Numbered from the stretch's first letter, positions 51,121 through 60,652 are shown. The stretch is DNA of 64,000 nt from Mycobacterium fragae (GCF_002102185.1 NZ_LQOW01000003.1:186001-250000); one strand, 5' to 3'. Numbers and translations: made by a program. Notes: generated by a model from the letters alone, not told the origin.

Positions 51121-54100
51121 TTACGACGAGGTCAACGCCAAAAACGTGCCCAGCTCCACCAGCCCCGCCGGCGTGGCGGGCAGGTAGTCGGTGAGGCTGT
51201 CCGCCCGAACGATCACCGCCGTGTACTGGGCCCGGCTCACCGCCACGTTGAGACGATTTCGGTTGAGCAGGAAGGGAATTCCGCGCGGAATATCATCGAT
51301 GGACGACGCCGTCATGGAGATGACGACCACGGGCGCCTGCGCGCCCTGGAACTTGTCGACCGTCCCTACCCGTACGTCGCCTAGCCCGGCCGCCGCCAAG
51401 CGCTGCCGCAGCAGCACAACCTGCGCGTTGTAGGGCGCCAGCACCAGCACGTCGGCCCCTTTCAAGGGCCGGGCGCCGTGCTCGTCGGTCCACGACCTGC
51501 CGAGCAGCCGTCCGATCTCGGTCACGATCGCCTCGGCTTCGTCCGGGCTCTCGGTCGAGTTGCCCTCGTGGCGGACTGCCAGCACATGGACGCCGGCCGG
51601 GTACCCGTCGAGATGTCGTGCCGTGGTCTCTGCCACGTGCGAGTGCAGCCGGCCCCCATAGGACAGTGCCGACACCGCGGCGCACACAGCGGGATGCATG
51701 CGATGAGAGCGCTCCAGGAAGTAGCCGAATTCGGCAGGTAACGTGCGCCGGCCGTCGACCAGCCAGCCCAGCGCAGAGGTGTCGACCGGCTCGGGGTGAA
51801 TGCCCTGACTGACCTGCGGCAGCTGCTGCGGATCACCGAGCAGCAACAGATTTGCCGCCGCGGGGGCGACGGCGACGGTGTTGGCCAAACAGAATTGGCC
51901 GGCCTCGTCGATCACCAGCAAATCGAGGCTTCCGGGCGGCACTCGGGCCGGATTGGCGAAGTCCCATGCGGTTCCACCGATCACGCACCCCGTGGTAGCG
52001 GAACTGATGAATGCGGCGTAGTCCTTTTCCTCGATCTGCTGCCAGCGGGTGTTGTCGCGGTCATAGCGTTTCTTCGCCATGCATTGCGGATCGACACCGG
52101 CGTCGATCGCGGTGTCCAACAGGTTCTCCACCACGGCGTGGGACTGCGCGACAACGCCGATGCGCCAGCCATGCTCGGCGACCAGTTGTGCGATGACCCA
52201 TGCGCCGGTGTACGTCTTGCCGGTGCCCGGCGGACCATGTACCGCCACATACGACGAATCAAGGTCGAGCACCGCTTTTGCGATGGCCAGAGCGATGTCA
52301 CCGGTGACGTCGGGACCGCGCGGTAGCGCTTGGCCGCTGCGGGTTCGCGGCGGGCGCCGCAGCAAGATGTCGAATAGCGCGCTGCGGGGGAGTTGCGGCA
52401 ATCCGGCGGCGACCCCGGCAGCCGTCGATTCGATCGAGTCCCGCAATGCTGTGGTCGGGATAGGCGGCCCTGGTGTGAGCGCGAACGGAAATTGATGGAA
52501 GACGTTGCCGTTCTGGGGTATTCGCTCAAGGATCACCACCTCGCTCGGCACAGCCCAGTCGTCGGCCTCGACAATGGTGGCCGAGCCGGCCGCCCGGCGA
52601 TCGGGGTTGTCGGTCATGCCTGGCGGAGCCGGTGGATCGTAGAGTGCGAAGACGCTCGTGTTAAGGGTCCCACGCGCCAATTCACCGGTCAGCTGTACGC
52701 GTCGTTGTAGCTTGCGCGCCCGCGGAGGCTTATCCCAGTCGGCGACGACGGCTGCGTCGCTGACGATGAAAACGTCTGTATCGTCGGCCCATTCATCGAC
52801 GGGATAGTTCAGACGATCGAAGTGCCCCCACCAAAACGGCTTGTCTTCGCGGCGATGGTAGCCGCGCGCTGCGGCGATCAGGGCAACCGCCGTCTGCTCG
52901 GGAGTGCGTACGCCGCCGTCCGCAACAGTGCTGAAGCCATCCAGGGCCGTCGCAAGCGGGTCGTCCGGTTCGACCCGTCCGCCATCTGAGACCGGTTGGG
53001 CGCCAATTGGTGTTATGCCACATTCGAATGCTCGCATCAACAGCCAGTCGCGAAGGCCGCGGGTTGACCGGCAGTCGTAGTGGTTGTAGTCCTCGATCTC
53101 CTTGAGCACGGTCGCGGCTTCGTCGGCGTGCCCCTGTGCGCCCAGCTCGCAGTATCGGGCGTATTGGGTTATCGAGTCGGCGGCGGTGGTCACCTCGCCT
53201 GAGCGCAGCTGTGCGCCCATATAGAGGGGTTCCAGGGCTTTCAGGCCGACGGATTCGCTGCCCACCCGAATGCTCTTGCGCACAATCGGATACAAGTCGA
53301 CCAGCGTGCCGCTGCGTAGTAGCTCATCGACATCGTCCTCCCCGATGCCGTGGCGCCCGGCGAGTCGCAGCAACGCCGTCTTCTCATACGGTGCGTAGTG
53401 GTAGATGTGCATGTTCGGGTAGCGCTTGCGACGCTTGGCCACCAGGGTCAGAAAGTCGCGCAGCGCCTTCCGCTCGTCCGCGCGGGTATGCGCCCATAGT
53501 GGACGGAAATTGCCCGCCGTGTCCATGACGCCGAACAGATACTCAAGGCCCCACTCGTTGCCGTCGGCCGTCCACAGCGGATCACCCTCGAAGTCGAAGA
53601 ACAGGTCGCCGTCGTCGGGGTTGGGTAACAGCGCCAGCGGCTGCGGGTCGGCGACGTCGTATTGTGGTGTGCCGGTAGCGCGTTGGCGGACCTGCAGTTC
53701 GGCCTGTGCGACCAGCTTGTCGACGGTGCGGGCCGGGAGGTCGGGTACCGGTCCGCTGTGGCCGGCGAGTTCGGTGAGCGTGTTGATGCCGGCATCGAGC
53801 AACTTGGCTCGCTGGGTGACCCGTATGCCGGCGACCAGCAACAGGTCGTCGGTCGCGTGCACCTGCTCGTCACACTCCGGGCAGCGAAAACACGCCCGCA
53901 CCCGCTCGTCGTCCCAGCGCACCGGGGTGCCGCCGGCATAGTGCTCGTCGAGCAGCCGCTCCAGGATCACGCGCTGCGCCCGATAGACCGGGATCAGCTC
54001 GTCGACGGGATAGCGCACCGCGGCGCCGTTGCCGAGCACCAGCTCGGCCTCGGCGGCCACCGGGATACCCGAGCGGCGCAGCGTGTCGGCATAGGCCGCG

Positions 54101-54531
54101 AGCTGAAGCAGCGCGGTGACCTTCGCCGAGCGAGCCAGCTTGGTGTCCGAGACCCGGTACTGCGTGCCATCTCGCACCAGGAAATCGGCGAACCCGACAA
54201 AGCGCCCGTCGAACATCGTGGCTTGGTACACCACCGCCGCGCCGCCGGCGATGGCCCGCTGCGTCGCGGTTGCGGCGGCGGTGAGCCCCGCGAGGGTGTA
54301 AGCGGGCCGGCCGATGACGACCACCGCATCCGAGAATTCCTCTCGTAGCGCCTCGAGTCGGCGTCGCTCATGCTCGTCACCGAGAGCGGCGGTGCGCGCC
54401 AGTAGTTCATCCGCGACCGTGACACGTGGACCCCAGCCCAGCTTCGCGTCGAAATCCCGCAGCAGGGCGTATTCACAGCGGGACGCCGCAGCGAGATCGG
54501 AGGCGCTGTAGATGATGCGATCGTCGGCCAT
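51121..54531 (-). CDS. RecB-like nuclease / superfamily-1 helicase fusion (TM0106 family)
   Basis: A 1136-residue DNA-processing protein from ATG 54531. The N-terminal half is the TM0106 RecB-like nuclease domain: SDTKLARSAKVTALLQLAAYAD, a four-Cys-like ACFRCPECDEQVHATDD and a DFEGDPLW motif. A helix-hairpin-helix-like RVTQRAKLLDAGINTLTELAGHSGPVPDLP lies near 265. The C-terminal half is a UvrD/AAA_11-AAA_12 helicase: Walker A VHGPPGTGKTYTG near residue 768, DEAGQFC Walker B near 872, and VGTVDKFQGAQAPVVVISM and NVAVSRAQ near the end. From memory Rv1251c is of similar size (1139). The function is unproven; it is often linked with repair or defence. Confidence 0.88.
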   Translation of the reverse strand: MADDRIIYSASDLAAASRCEYALLRDFDAKLGWGPRVTVADELLARTAALGDEHERRRLEALREEFSDAVVVIGRPAYTLAGLTAAATATQRAIAGGAAVVYQATMFDGRFVGFADFLVRDGTQYRVSDTKLARSAKVTALLQLAAYADTLRRSGIPVAAEAELVLGNGAAVRYPVDELIPVYRAQRVILERLLDEHYAGGTPVRWDDERVRACFRCPECDEQVHATDDLLLVAGIRVTQRAKLLDAGINTLTELAGHSGPVPDLPARTVDKLVAQAELQVRQRATGTPQYDVADPQPLALLPNPDDGDLFFDFEGDPLWTADGNEWGLEYLFGVMDTAGNFRPLWAHTRADERKALRDFLTLVAKRRKRYPNMHIYHYAPYEKTALLRLAGRHGIGEDDVDELLRSGTLVDLYPIVRKSIRVGSESVGLKALEPLYMGAQLRSGEVTTAADSITQYARYCELGAQGHADEAATVLKEIEDYNHYDCRSTRGLRDWLLMRAFECGITPIGAQPVSDGGRVEPDDPLATALDGFSTVADGGVRTPEQTAVALIAAARGYHRREDKPFWWGHFDRLNYPVDEWADDTDVFIVSDAAVVADWDKPPRARKLQRRVQLTGELARGTLNTSVFALYDPPAPPGMTDNPDRRAAGSATIVEADDWAVPSEVVILERIPQNGNVFHQFPFALTPGPPIPTTALRDSIESTAAGVAAGLPQLPRSALFDILLRRPPRTRSGQALPRGPDVTGDIALAIAKAVLDLDSSYVAVHGPPGTGKTYTGAWVIAQLVAEHGWRIGVVAQSHAVVENLLDTAIDAGVDPQCMAKKRYDRDNTRWQQIEEKDYAAFISSATTGCVIGGTAWDFANPARVPPGSLDLLVIDEAGQFCLANTVAVAPAAANLLLLGDPQQLPQVSQGIHPEPVDTSALGWLVDGRRTLPAEFGYFLERSHRMHPAVCAAVSALSYGGRLHSHVAETTARHLDGYPAGVHVLAVRHEGNSTESPDEAEAIVTEIGRLLGRSWTDEHGARPLKGADVLVLAPYNAQVVLLRQRLAAAGLGDVRVGTVDKFQGAQAPVVVISMTASSIDDIPRGIPFLLNRNRLNVAVSRAQYTAVIVRADSLTDYLPATPAGLVELGTFLALTSS

Positions 54532-54579
54532 GAACACAGCAGCAACTGTAGGCGGGCACACCGACATGATTGGCCGGCT

Positions 54580-55146
54580 TCAGCGCGCGGTATTGCCGAT
54601 GAGTTCCACCCCGTTTCCGTTCCAGCGGAACTTCACCACGCTCGGTAGGCCGATACCACCGGAGTAGGTCAACGCCACGGTGTCGCCGGTGCACTGCGAG
54701 GTGTCCATGCCGTTGAACCCGAAGGTGTCGGGCACCCCCTGCGGTATGAACTTGCCGAGATGGAACATCACCGCTCTGGTGTTGGGGCTTTCGGCGTTGG
54801 TGTTGGCCTTGACGATCACCGCCGACAGCTGTGCGCATTCGTTGTAGTTGCCGGCCAACGGCTCCGGGTTCCACGGCTGCTTGCTGCGCGGGTCGTGGGG
54901 CAGCTCGGAGACCGCCCTGGCGATCGCGGGCGCGGCCAGATCGATCGCGCACGGGTCGGGCGCCGCCGGGCTGGTGCTGGTCGGGGCGATCGTGGCGGGT
55001 GCGCGGGTGGTGGCGGTCGGATGGGGCGTGGCGGCCTGCGGGGTCTTGGCGACGGTGGAGTCACCCGAGCCGCAGCCGCTCAGCATCGCGACCATCAGGA
55101 GGGCAGCAACGGTAAGCCGCCGGATACCGCGGAGACCGCTCCACAC
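54580..55146 (-). CDS. lprE: Lipoprotein LprE-like
   Basis: A 188-residue lipoprotein with GTG at 55146 as start: a signal peptide (WSGLRGIRRLTVAALLMVAM) and lipobox LSGC with Cys at about residue 23, followed by a Thr/Pro-rich linker. The conserved domain (about 75-188) contains PWNPEPLAGNYNECAQLSAVIVKANTNAESP and YVSGGIGLPSVVKFRW-like strands, with two Cys that may form a disulfide. The frame extends to 55239, exactly at the deaD start, which makes a longer product unlikely. The product, from memory the LprE orthologue (Rv1252c), is of unknown function and affects host interaction in M. tuberculosis. Confidence 0.85.
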   Translation of the reverse strand: MWSGLRGIRRLTVAALLMVAMLSGCGSGDSTVAKTPQAATPHPTATTRAPATIAPTSTSPAAPDPCAIDLAAPAIARAVSELPHDPRSKQPWNPEPLAGNYNECAQLSAVIVKANTNAESPNTRAVMFHLGKFIPQGVPDTFGFNGMDTSQCTGDTVALTYSGGIGLPSVVKFRWNGNGVELIGNTAR

Positions 55147-55223
55147 AACGCTGCACCGTACCGCCAGTCGGGTCGCGGGGGCGGCAGGCGCGTCGAGCAA
55201 CGATCTGGTGGCCCCTAGGCCAC

Positions 55224-55229
55224 TAGACT
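55224..55229 (+). promoter_or_regulatory. Likely -10 element (TAGACT) of the deaD promoter
   Basis: TAGACT fits TANNNT and lies nine bases before the deaD ATG, so the transcript would start within two or three bases of the start codon. No ribosome site is visible. This is inference by position. Confidence 0.45.
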
Positions 55230-55238
55230 TCTTGTGCA

Positions 55239-56915
55239 ATGGCCTCCCCGGACGACGCGACTCCGACCTTCGCCGACCTGCAAATACACCCCAAGGTCTT
55301 GCAGGCTGTCGTCGACGTCGGCTACGAGTCGCCGTCGGCGATTCAGGCGGCGACGATTCCGGTATTGATGGCCGGGTCGGACGTGGTGGGGTTGGCGCAA
55401 ACCGGTACCGGCAAGACGGCCGCTTTCGCCGTCCCGATCCTGTCCAAGATCGACACCACCAGCAGAGCGACTCAAGCGCTGGTGCTCGCGCCGACCCGCG
55501 AGCTGGCGCTTCAGGTGGCCGAGGCGTTCAGCCGCTACGGCGCGCACCTGCCGCAGATCAACGTGTTGCCGGTCTACGGCGGATCCTCCTACGGTGTGCA
55601 ACTGGCCGGGCTGAAACGCGGGGCGCACGTGGTGGTCGGAACGCCGGGCCGAGTGATCGACCATCTCGAACGCGGCACGTTGGATCTATCAAGGGTCGAT
55701 TACCTGGTGCTCGACGAGGCCGACGAAATGCTGCAGATGGGTTTCGCCGAAGACGTCGAACGCATCCTGTCCGAGACTCCTGAGTACAAGCAGGTAGCGC
55801 TGTTCTCGGCGACGATGCCGCCGGCGATCCGCAAGCTCACCGCGAAGTACCTGCACGAACCGCTCGAAGTCACTGTAGAAACGAAAACCACTACCGCCGA
55901 GAACATTTCGCAGCGCTACATCCAGGTCGCCGGCCCACGCAAGATGGACGCCCTGACCCGCGTCCTCGAGGTGGAGCCGTTCGAGGCGATGATCGTCTTC
56001 GTCCGCACCAAGCAAGCCACCGAGGAAGTCGCCGAAAGGCTGCGGGCCCGAGGGTTTTCCGCGTCGGCCATCAATGGCGATATTCCACAGGCGCAGCGGG
56101 AACGGACCATCGCCGCGCTCAGGGAGGGCGGCATCGACATCCTGGTTGCCACCGACGTGGCGGCGCGAGGACTCGATGTGGACCGGATATCGCATGTGCT
56201 CAACTACGACATCCCGAACGACACCGAGTCCTACATACACCGGATCGGCCGAACCGGCAGGGCCGGGCGATCCGGCAGCGCGCTGCTGTTCGTCTCGCCG
56301 CGAGAGCGCCACCTGCTCAAGTCGATCGAGAAGGCGACACGTCAGAAATTGACGGAAACTCAGTTGCCCACCGTCGAGGACGTCAACGCGCAGCGGGTGG
56401 CGAAGTTCGCTGACTCGATCACCGACACGCTCGGCTCGCCGGAGATCGAGTTGTTCCGCAGCCTGGTCGAGGATTACGAACGCGAGCACGACGTCCCCAT
56501 GGCCGACATCGCGGCGGCGTTGGCGCTGCAGTCCCGTGACGGCGAGGCGTTTCTGATGCCGCCGGAGCCACCGCCCGAGCGCTCGAAAGAACGTCGGGAC
56601 CGTCCCACCAAATCGACGCGCAAGCCCCGCGATGGGTTCGCCACCTACCGCATCGCGGTGGGCAAGCGACACAAGGTCGGGCCGGGAGCAATCGTGGGCG
56701 CGATCGCCAACGAGGGCGGGCTGCACCGAAGCGATTTCGGCCACATCAGCATCGGGCCGGACTCCTCACTAGTGGAGCTGCCGGCCAAACTACCCCGTGC
56801 AACGCTCAAAGCACTTGAGCGGACCCGTATTTCGGGTGTGCTGATCAATCTGCGACCCGAGCGTCGTCGCAGTGGACACGGTGGCGCCAAATCACGCCGG
56901 AAACCCGCCGGATGA
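55239..56915 (+). CDS. deaD: DEAD-box RNA helicase (CsdA/DeaD type)
   Basis: The 558-residue helicase carries all standard motifs: an Q-motif region SPSAIQAATIPVLM, motif I AQTGTGKTAAF, Ia PTRELALQV, Ib TPGRVIDHL, II DEADEML, III SATMPP, IV IVFVRTKQ, V VATDVAARGLDVDRI and VI HRIGRTGRAG. Residues about 465-545 form a DbpA-like RNA-binding domain (TYRIAVGKRHKVGPGAIVGAIANEGGLHRSDFG), and the C-terminus is Arg-rich. It unwinds structured RNA in ribosome assembly and cold adaptation. Its TGA overlaps the acyltransferase start (ATGA). Confidence 0.95.
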   Translation: MASPDDATPTFADLQIHPKVLQAVVDVGYESPSAIQAATIPVLMAGSDVVGLAQTGTGKTAAFAVPILSKIDTTSRATQALVLAPTRELALQVAEAFSRYGAHLPQINVLPVYGGSSYGVQLAGLKRGAHVVVGTPGRVIDHLERGTLDLSRVDYLVLDEADEMLQMGFAEDVERILSETPEYKQVALFSATMPPAIRKLTAKYLHEPLEVTVETKTTTAENISQRYIQVAGPRKMDALTRVLEVEPFEAMIVFVRTKQATEEVAERLRARGFSASAINGDIPQAQRERTIAALREGGIDILVATDVAARGLDVDRISHVLNYDIPNDTESYIHRIGRTGRAGRSGSALLFVSPRERHLLKSIEKATRQKLTETQLPTVEDVNAQRVAKFADSITDTLGSPEIELFRSLVEDYEREHDVPMADIAAALALQSRDGEAFLMPPEPPPERSKERRDRPTKSTRKPRDGFATYRIAVGKRHKVGPGAIVGAIANEGGLHRSDFGHISIGPDSSLVELPAKLPRATLKALERTRISGVLINLRPERRRSGHGGAKSRRKPAG

Positions 56916-58051
56916 CGATCTCAGACGCCACCACCGCTCAGGGCGGACTAGAACAGGTCTCCGGACCGGACCGGGTCGCGTCGCTGACCGGTATTCGCGC
57001 GGTGGCCGCCATCCTGGTGGTCGGCACCCACGCGGCGTACACCACCGGCAAGTACGTCCACGGCTATTTCGGCTTACTGTGTTCCCGGATGGAGATCGGT
57101 GTGCCGATCTTCTTTGTGCTGTCTGGTTTCCTGCTGTTCCGCCCGTGGGTGAAATCCGTCGCCACCGATGCCCCGCCACCCTCGGTGCGTCGCTACGCCT
57201 GGCACCGGGTCCGGCGCATCATGCCGGCCTATACCGTCACCGTCTTGGCGGCCTACCTCGTCTATGAGTTTCGGACGGCCGGACCGAACCCCGGCCACAC
57301 CTGGATGGGCCTGTTCCGCAACCTGACATTGACGCAGATCTACACCGGCAATTACCTGGCGTCGTACTTGCATCAGGGCCTGACCCAGATGTGGAGCCTG
57401 GCGGTGGAGGTCGCTTTTTACGTGGTGCTGCCGGCGCTGGCGTATCTGCTGCTGGTGTTGGTCTGCCGGCGACGATGGCGGCCGGTGTTGCTGTTGGCCA
57501 GTCTTTCGGCTTTGGCATTGGTCACTCCGGCCTGGCTGGTCTTTGTGCACGCCGCGACGTCGGTGCCCAACGGCGCTCGGCTCTGGTTGCCCACCTATCT
57601 GGCCTGGTTCGTCGTCGGCATGATCCTGGCGGTGCTGCAGGCGATGGGGGTGGGCTGCTACGCGTTCGCGGCCATTCCGTTGGCGGTGGTCAGTTACTTC
57701 ATCGTCTCCACACCGATCGCGGGGGCGCCGACGACGTCCCCCCAGGGGCTGGGTGAGGCGCTCGTCAAGGCGGGCTTTTATGCGGCGATCGCGGGGCTGG
57801 CCGTGGCGCCGCTGGCCCTTGGCAACCGGGGTTGGTACGCCAAACTGCTGGCGACCCGCCCGATGGTGTGGCTGGGGGAGATCTCCTACGAAATCTTCCT
57901 GATTCATTTGGTAACGATGGAGATCGCGATGGTCGAGCTGGTGCGCTACCCGATCTACACCGGCTCGATGCTGTATCTGTTCGTGGTGACGCTGGCAATC
58001 ACCATCCCGTTGGCATGGCTTTTGCACCGCTTCACGCGGGTGGAAAGCTGA
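56912..58051 (+). CDS. Acyltransferase-3 (OafA/NodX-type) membrane protein
   Basis: A 379-residue integral membrane acyltransferase with about ten transmembrane segments. The N-terminus has the family motif SLTGIRAVAAILVVGTHAAY (catalytic His region), then FFVLSGFLLFRPWV, the R-RRIMPAY motif and QMWSLAVEVAFYVVLPAL. It O-acylates a lipid, glycan or other envelope acceptor; the family rarely allows substrate prediction. It is coupled to deaD by an overlapping start and ends 65 bases before the siderophore-interacting protein gene. It is the orthologue of Rv1254 by position. Confidence 0.9.
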   Translation: MTISDATTAQGGLEQVSGPDRVASLTGIRAVAAILVVGTHAAYTTGKYVHGYFGLLCSRMEIGVPIFFVLSGFLLFRPWVKSVATDAPPPSVRRYAWHRVRRIMPAYTVTVLAAYLVYEFRTAGPNPGHTWMGLFRNLTLTQIYTGNYLASYLHQGLTQMWSLAVEVAFYVVLPALAYLLLVLVCRRRWRPVLLLASLSALALVTPAWLVFVHAATSVPNGARLWLPTYLAWFVVGMILAVLQAMGVGCYAFAAIPLAVVSYFIVSTPIAGAPTTSPQGLGEALVKAGFYAAIAGLAVAPLALGNRGWYAKLLATRPMVWLGEISYEIFLIHLVTMEIAMVELVRYPIYTGSMLYLFVVTLAITIPLAWLLHRFTRVES

Positions 58052-58071
58052 CACCCAACGCGCCTTGGAAG

Positions 58072-58090
58072 GTAGGTTATGCTGCCCTAA
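58072..58090 (+). promoter_or_regulatory. IdeR/DtxR-type iron box with embedded -10 of the siderophore-interacting protein gene
   Basis: GTAGGTTATGCTGCCCTAA matches the mycobacterial IdeR consensus TTAGGTTAGGCTAACCTAA at 15 of 19 positions. A -10-like TATGCT (58078-58083) lies inside it, the classic arrangement for iron-dependent repression. It stands 27 bases before the ATG at 58117. Confidence 0.75.
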
Positions 58091-58116
58091 GTAATCGGGC
58101 GAAGGGTGCATGGCGG

Positions 58117-58848
58117 ATGGGCGATCAGAAGGGGTCCCGCGGGTTTGCGGGCGCGGTTCTGAAACTGCTGCGGGCCGGCGACTACCGGCTCACCGTCACC
58201 GGCCGACAAGAGATCAGCCCGCATTACCTGCGCTTGAGCTTCAACGCGGGCGGGATGCTCACAGAGAACCCCGTGCATCCGACGATGTGGATCCGGATGT
58301 GGTTCTCCGACGGCGGCAAGGCGCATCAGCGCGGCTACACACTGGTCGATCCGAATCCCGAAACCGACAGCACCGATATCGAATTCGCGTTGCACGCAGG
58401 GATCGCGTCGCGGTGGGCGCAGGCCGCACAGCCGGGCGACACCATCGAGGCGACGGTGCTGGGTAGTAAATTCGCGATACCGCAGCCACATCCGGCCGGA
58501 TACGTCATCGTCGGCGACACCGCGTCACTGCCCGCGATCAACTCGCTGCTGGACGCGATCGGCGACGCCCCGGCCAAGGTCTTCCTCGAAGCGGGTTACG
58601 ACGACGACAAAGACCTGCCGGTCGCACGCGACACGGACGTCACATGGGTCGACCGCAAGAATGCCGGGGAGGCATTGGTGCAGGCGGTCAGGTCAGCGGC
58701 GTTCGACGGCAGCGACCACTTCGGTTGGGTGGCTTGCGATAACCGCACCACGCGGTCGGTGACAAAGGTGCTGCAGAGCGACTTCGGGATACCGCGGAAA
58801 TCCATTGCCTCTCGGGCTTATTGGATGGTCGGCCGTTCGATGGATTGA
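58117..58848 (+). CDS. Siderophore-interacting protein (FAD-dependent ferric-siderophore reductase)
   Basis: A 243-residue FAD-binding SIP/ViuB-type protein. An N-terminal beta barrel has LTVTGRQEISPHYLRLSFNAGG and RGYTLVDPNPETD (flavin-binding RxYT-like motif), and the C-terminal SIP domain contains GYVIVGDTASLPAINSLLDAIGDAP, then WVACDNRTTRSVTKVLQ and the end motif ASRAYWMVG. Such proteins reduce ferric iron from imported siderophores. The ATG at 58117 is preceded by GGGTGCATGGCG; another ATG at 58110 is out of frame. The iron box upstream supports iron-starvation induction. Its 3' end overlaps the converging TetR gene by 31 bases. Confidence 0.88.
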   Translation: MGDQKGSRGFAGAVLKLLRAGDYRLTVTGRQEISPHYLRLSFNAGGMLTENPVHPTMWIRMWFSDGGKAHQRGYTLVDPNPETDSTDIEFALHAGIASRWAQAAQPGDTIEATVLGSKFAIPQPHPAGYVIVGDTASLPAINSLLDAIGDAPAKVFLEAGYDDDKDLPVARDTDVTWVDRKNAGEALVQAVRSAAFDGSDHFGWVACDNRTTRSVTKVLQSDFGIPRKSIASRAYWMVGRSMD

Positions 58849-59429
58849 GCGGCCGGTGCCAAGCCGGGGAGTAGGACCGGCACCACGAAATCCTCGATCA
58901 TCGCCTGCTCGTCGGCGGTGTCGTGACCCGGGAAGATCAACAGCGAGGTGATCACCCGAACCAGCCAGCGGCCCCGGCTTTCGACGGTCGCCCGGTCGTC
59001 GGCCCCGAGCGAATTGACGAATGATGAGGCCAGGGCGGCAATCAACTCCGACTGCTCGGCCATCTCACCGCCGATCGGCGGCTGGGTGGTGGCGAACCAC
59101 GCAGCCAGCGCCGGGCTTTCGCGAACCAGGCGAAGTGTTGTGGCAATGCCCGCAACCAGTCGTTCGCGTGGGTCGTCGACTCCGCTGATTTGGTGTTTGA
59201 TCGCGTCATAGAGCCGGTGGGTCTCGCGGTGAACGTACGCGGTTCGCAGCGCCTCACGGTTTTCGAAGTATCGGTACAGCGTCGCGCGCGAACATCCTGC
59301 GGCCCTGGCGATCTCGTTCATCCCCACCGAACCGGGATCTTGGCGGGTGAAAAGCTGCTCGGCGGCGTCGAGAATCCGGTCGGCGGCCACCTCGATGCGA
59401 CGCTCCGACAGCCAGTCATTGCCGGCCAT
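58818..59429 (-). CDS. TetR-family regulator next to CYP130
   Basis: A 203-residue regulator with ATG at 59429, matching Rv1255c (202). The helix-turn-helix is RILDAAEQLFTRQDPGSVGMNEIARAAGCSRATLYRYFENREALRTAY; the rest is the helical ligand domain. Its ATG overlaps the cyp130 stop (TGATG), so it is co-translated after cyp130, and it probably represses the shared promoter at 60633-60687. The frame is open to 59630 but that part lies inside cyp130. Its 3' end overlaps the SIP gene on the other strand. Confidence 0.93.
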   Translation of the reverse strand: MAGNDWLSERRIEVAADRILDAAEQLFTRQDPGSVGMNEIARAAGCSRATLYRYFENREALRTAYVHRETHRLYDAIKHQISGVDDPRERLVAGIATTLRLVRESPALAAWFATTQPPIGGEMAEQSELIAALASSFVNSLGADDRATVESRGRWLVRVITSLLIFPGHDTADEQAMIEDFVVPVLLPGLAPAAQSIERPTIQ

Positions 59430-60652
59430 CAGGACATGACCCGGAACGGAACCGACAGCGGCCGTCGCACATAGCTTCCACCGGACCACACGATCCCATC
59501 CTCGTCGACCTCGAATTCCGGGCAGCGGGACAGCAATTCGGTCAACGTGACCCGAGATTGCATCCGGGCGGCGGCCGCGCCCAGACAGTGGTGCGCGCCG
59601 TGGCTGAAAGTCAGGATGTTGCGAGGGCATCGCCTGACATCGAGCTCACCGGCGTCGGGCCCGTACTGACGCTCGTCGCGGTTTCCCGATCCATAGAGCA
59701 GCAATACCCTGCGGCCAGCCGGCACGGTGGTGTCGCCGATGGTGACCTCGCGGGTGGTGGTGCGGGCCAGCCCCTGCACCGGCGAGGTCAGCCGCAATAG
59801 CTCGTCGACGGAATCAGGGATGAGGTCGGGATTCTCGGCGAGCATCCGTCGTTGATCGGGACGCTGGTGCAGCAGTTGCACCGACCCGCCCAGCATCCCG
59901 GTGGTGGTGTCGTTGCCGCCGGTGACCATGGTGAACGTGAACGCGAGCACCGACAGCGTGCCGGCGATGTCGCCGTCGGCGCCGACTCCCGCAGCGACAA
60001 GGTGAGAGATGGTGTCGTCCTCGGGCTCGCCTCGGCGCCGCTCGATCAGCTCGGTGAAGTAGGCCATCATCGACCCGACCGCGTCGCCGGCGCTGGTGAT
60101 ACCGGCATCGGCGGTGTTGGCCGCGACGATGGCCTGAGTCCACCCATCGAACTGGGCGCGGTCTTCCTCCGGGACACCCAGATAATGCGCGACGACCATC
60201 GACGGCAACGGCTTGAACAGCTCGGCGGCGATGTCGCCGCCACCGGCGGCCCGCAGCCGCTCGATGCGCTCGACGACGAATTCGCGCACCTTCGGCTCCA
60301 CCGCCTCGACTTGCCTGGGCGTGAAACCGCGCGACACGAGCTTGCGGAACTCGGTATGTACCGGTGGATCCTGCATCACCATCGGCGGATTATCTTGCAA
60401 GCCAATGAGTTCCAACTCGCCGTAGTTAACGGTCAACCCCTGCGCGGACGAGAACGTCTCGTGGTCGCGGGCAGCAGCCCAGATATCGGCGTGCCGAGAC
60501 AGCACGTAATAGTCGTGGTCGGGCTTGCCGTCCGGTACCACGTGATGCACCGGGTCGTGGTCGCGCAGCCCGCGATACATCGGCCAGGGATTCGGCCAGG
60601 TTTCCGCTGTGCACAGCTCGAAACGGGCCTCGTGAGACAATGCTGCCGACAT
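59429..60652 (-). CDS. cyp130: Cytochrome P450 CYP130
   Basis: A 407-residue soluble P450 (M. tuberculosis CYP130 has 405). I-helix oxygen-binding region FTMVTGGNDTTTGM, ExxR in VDELLRLTSP (K-helix), and the heme loop FSHGAHHCLGAAAAR with the axial Cys. The threonine pair after GGND carries the proton relay. CYP130 binds azole drugs and dimerises on ligand binding in published structures; its natural substrate is unknown, and N-demethylation of some arylamines has been reported. It is followed by its overlapping TetR regulator. The promoter is leaderless, at 60659-60687. Confidence 0.95.
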   Translation of the reverse strand: MSAALSHEARFELCTAETWPNPWPMYRGLRDHDPVHHVVPDGKPDHDYYVLSRHADIWAAARDHETFSSAQGLTVNYGELELIGLQDNPPMVMQDPPVHTEFRKLVSRGFTPRQVEAVEPKVREFVVERIERLRAAGGGDIAAELFKPLPSMVVAHYLGVPEEDRAQFDGWTQAIVAANTADAGITSAGDAVGSMMAYFTELIERRRGEPEDDTISHLVAAGVGADGDIAGTLSVLAFTFTMVTGGNDTTTGMLGGSVQLLHQRPDQRRMLAENPDLIPDSVDELLRLTSPVQGLARTTTREVTIGDTTVPAGRRVLLLYGSGNRDERQYGPDAGELDVRRCPRNILTFSHGAHHCLGAAAARMQSRVTLTELLSRCPEFEVDEDGIVWSGGSYVRRPLSVPFRVMS

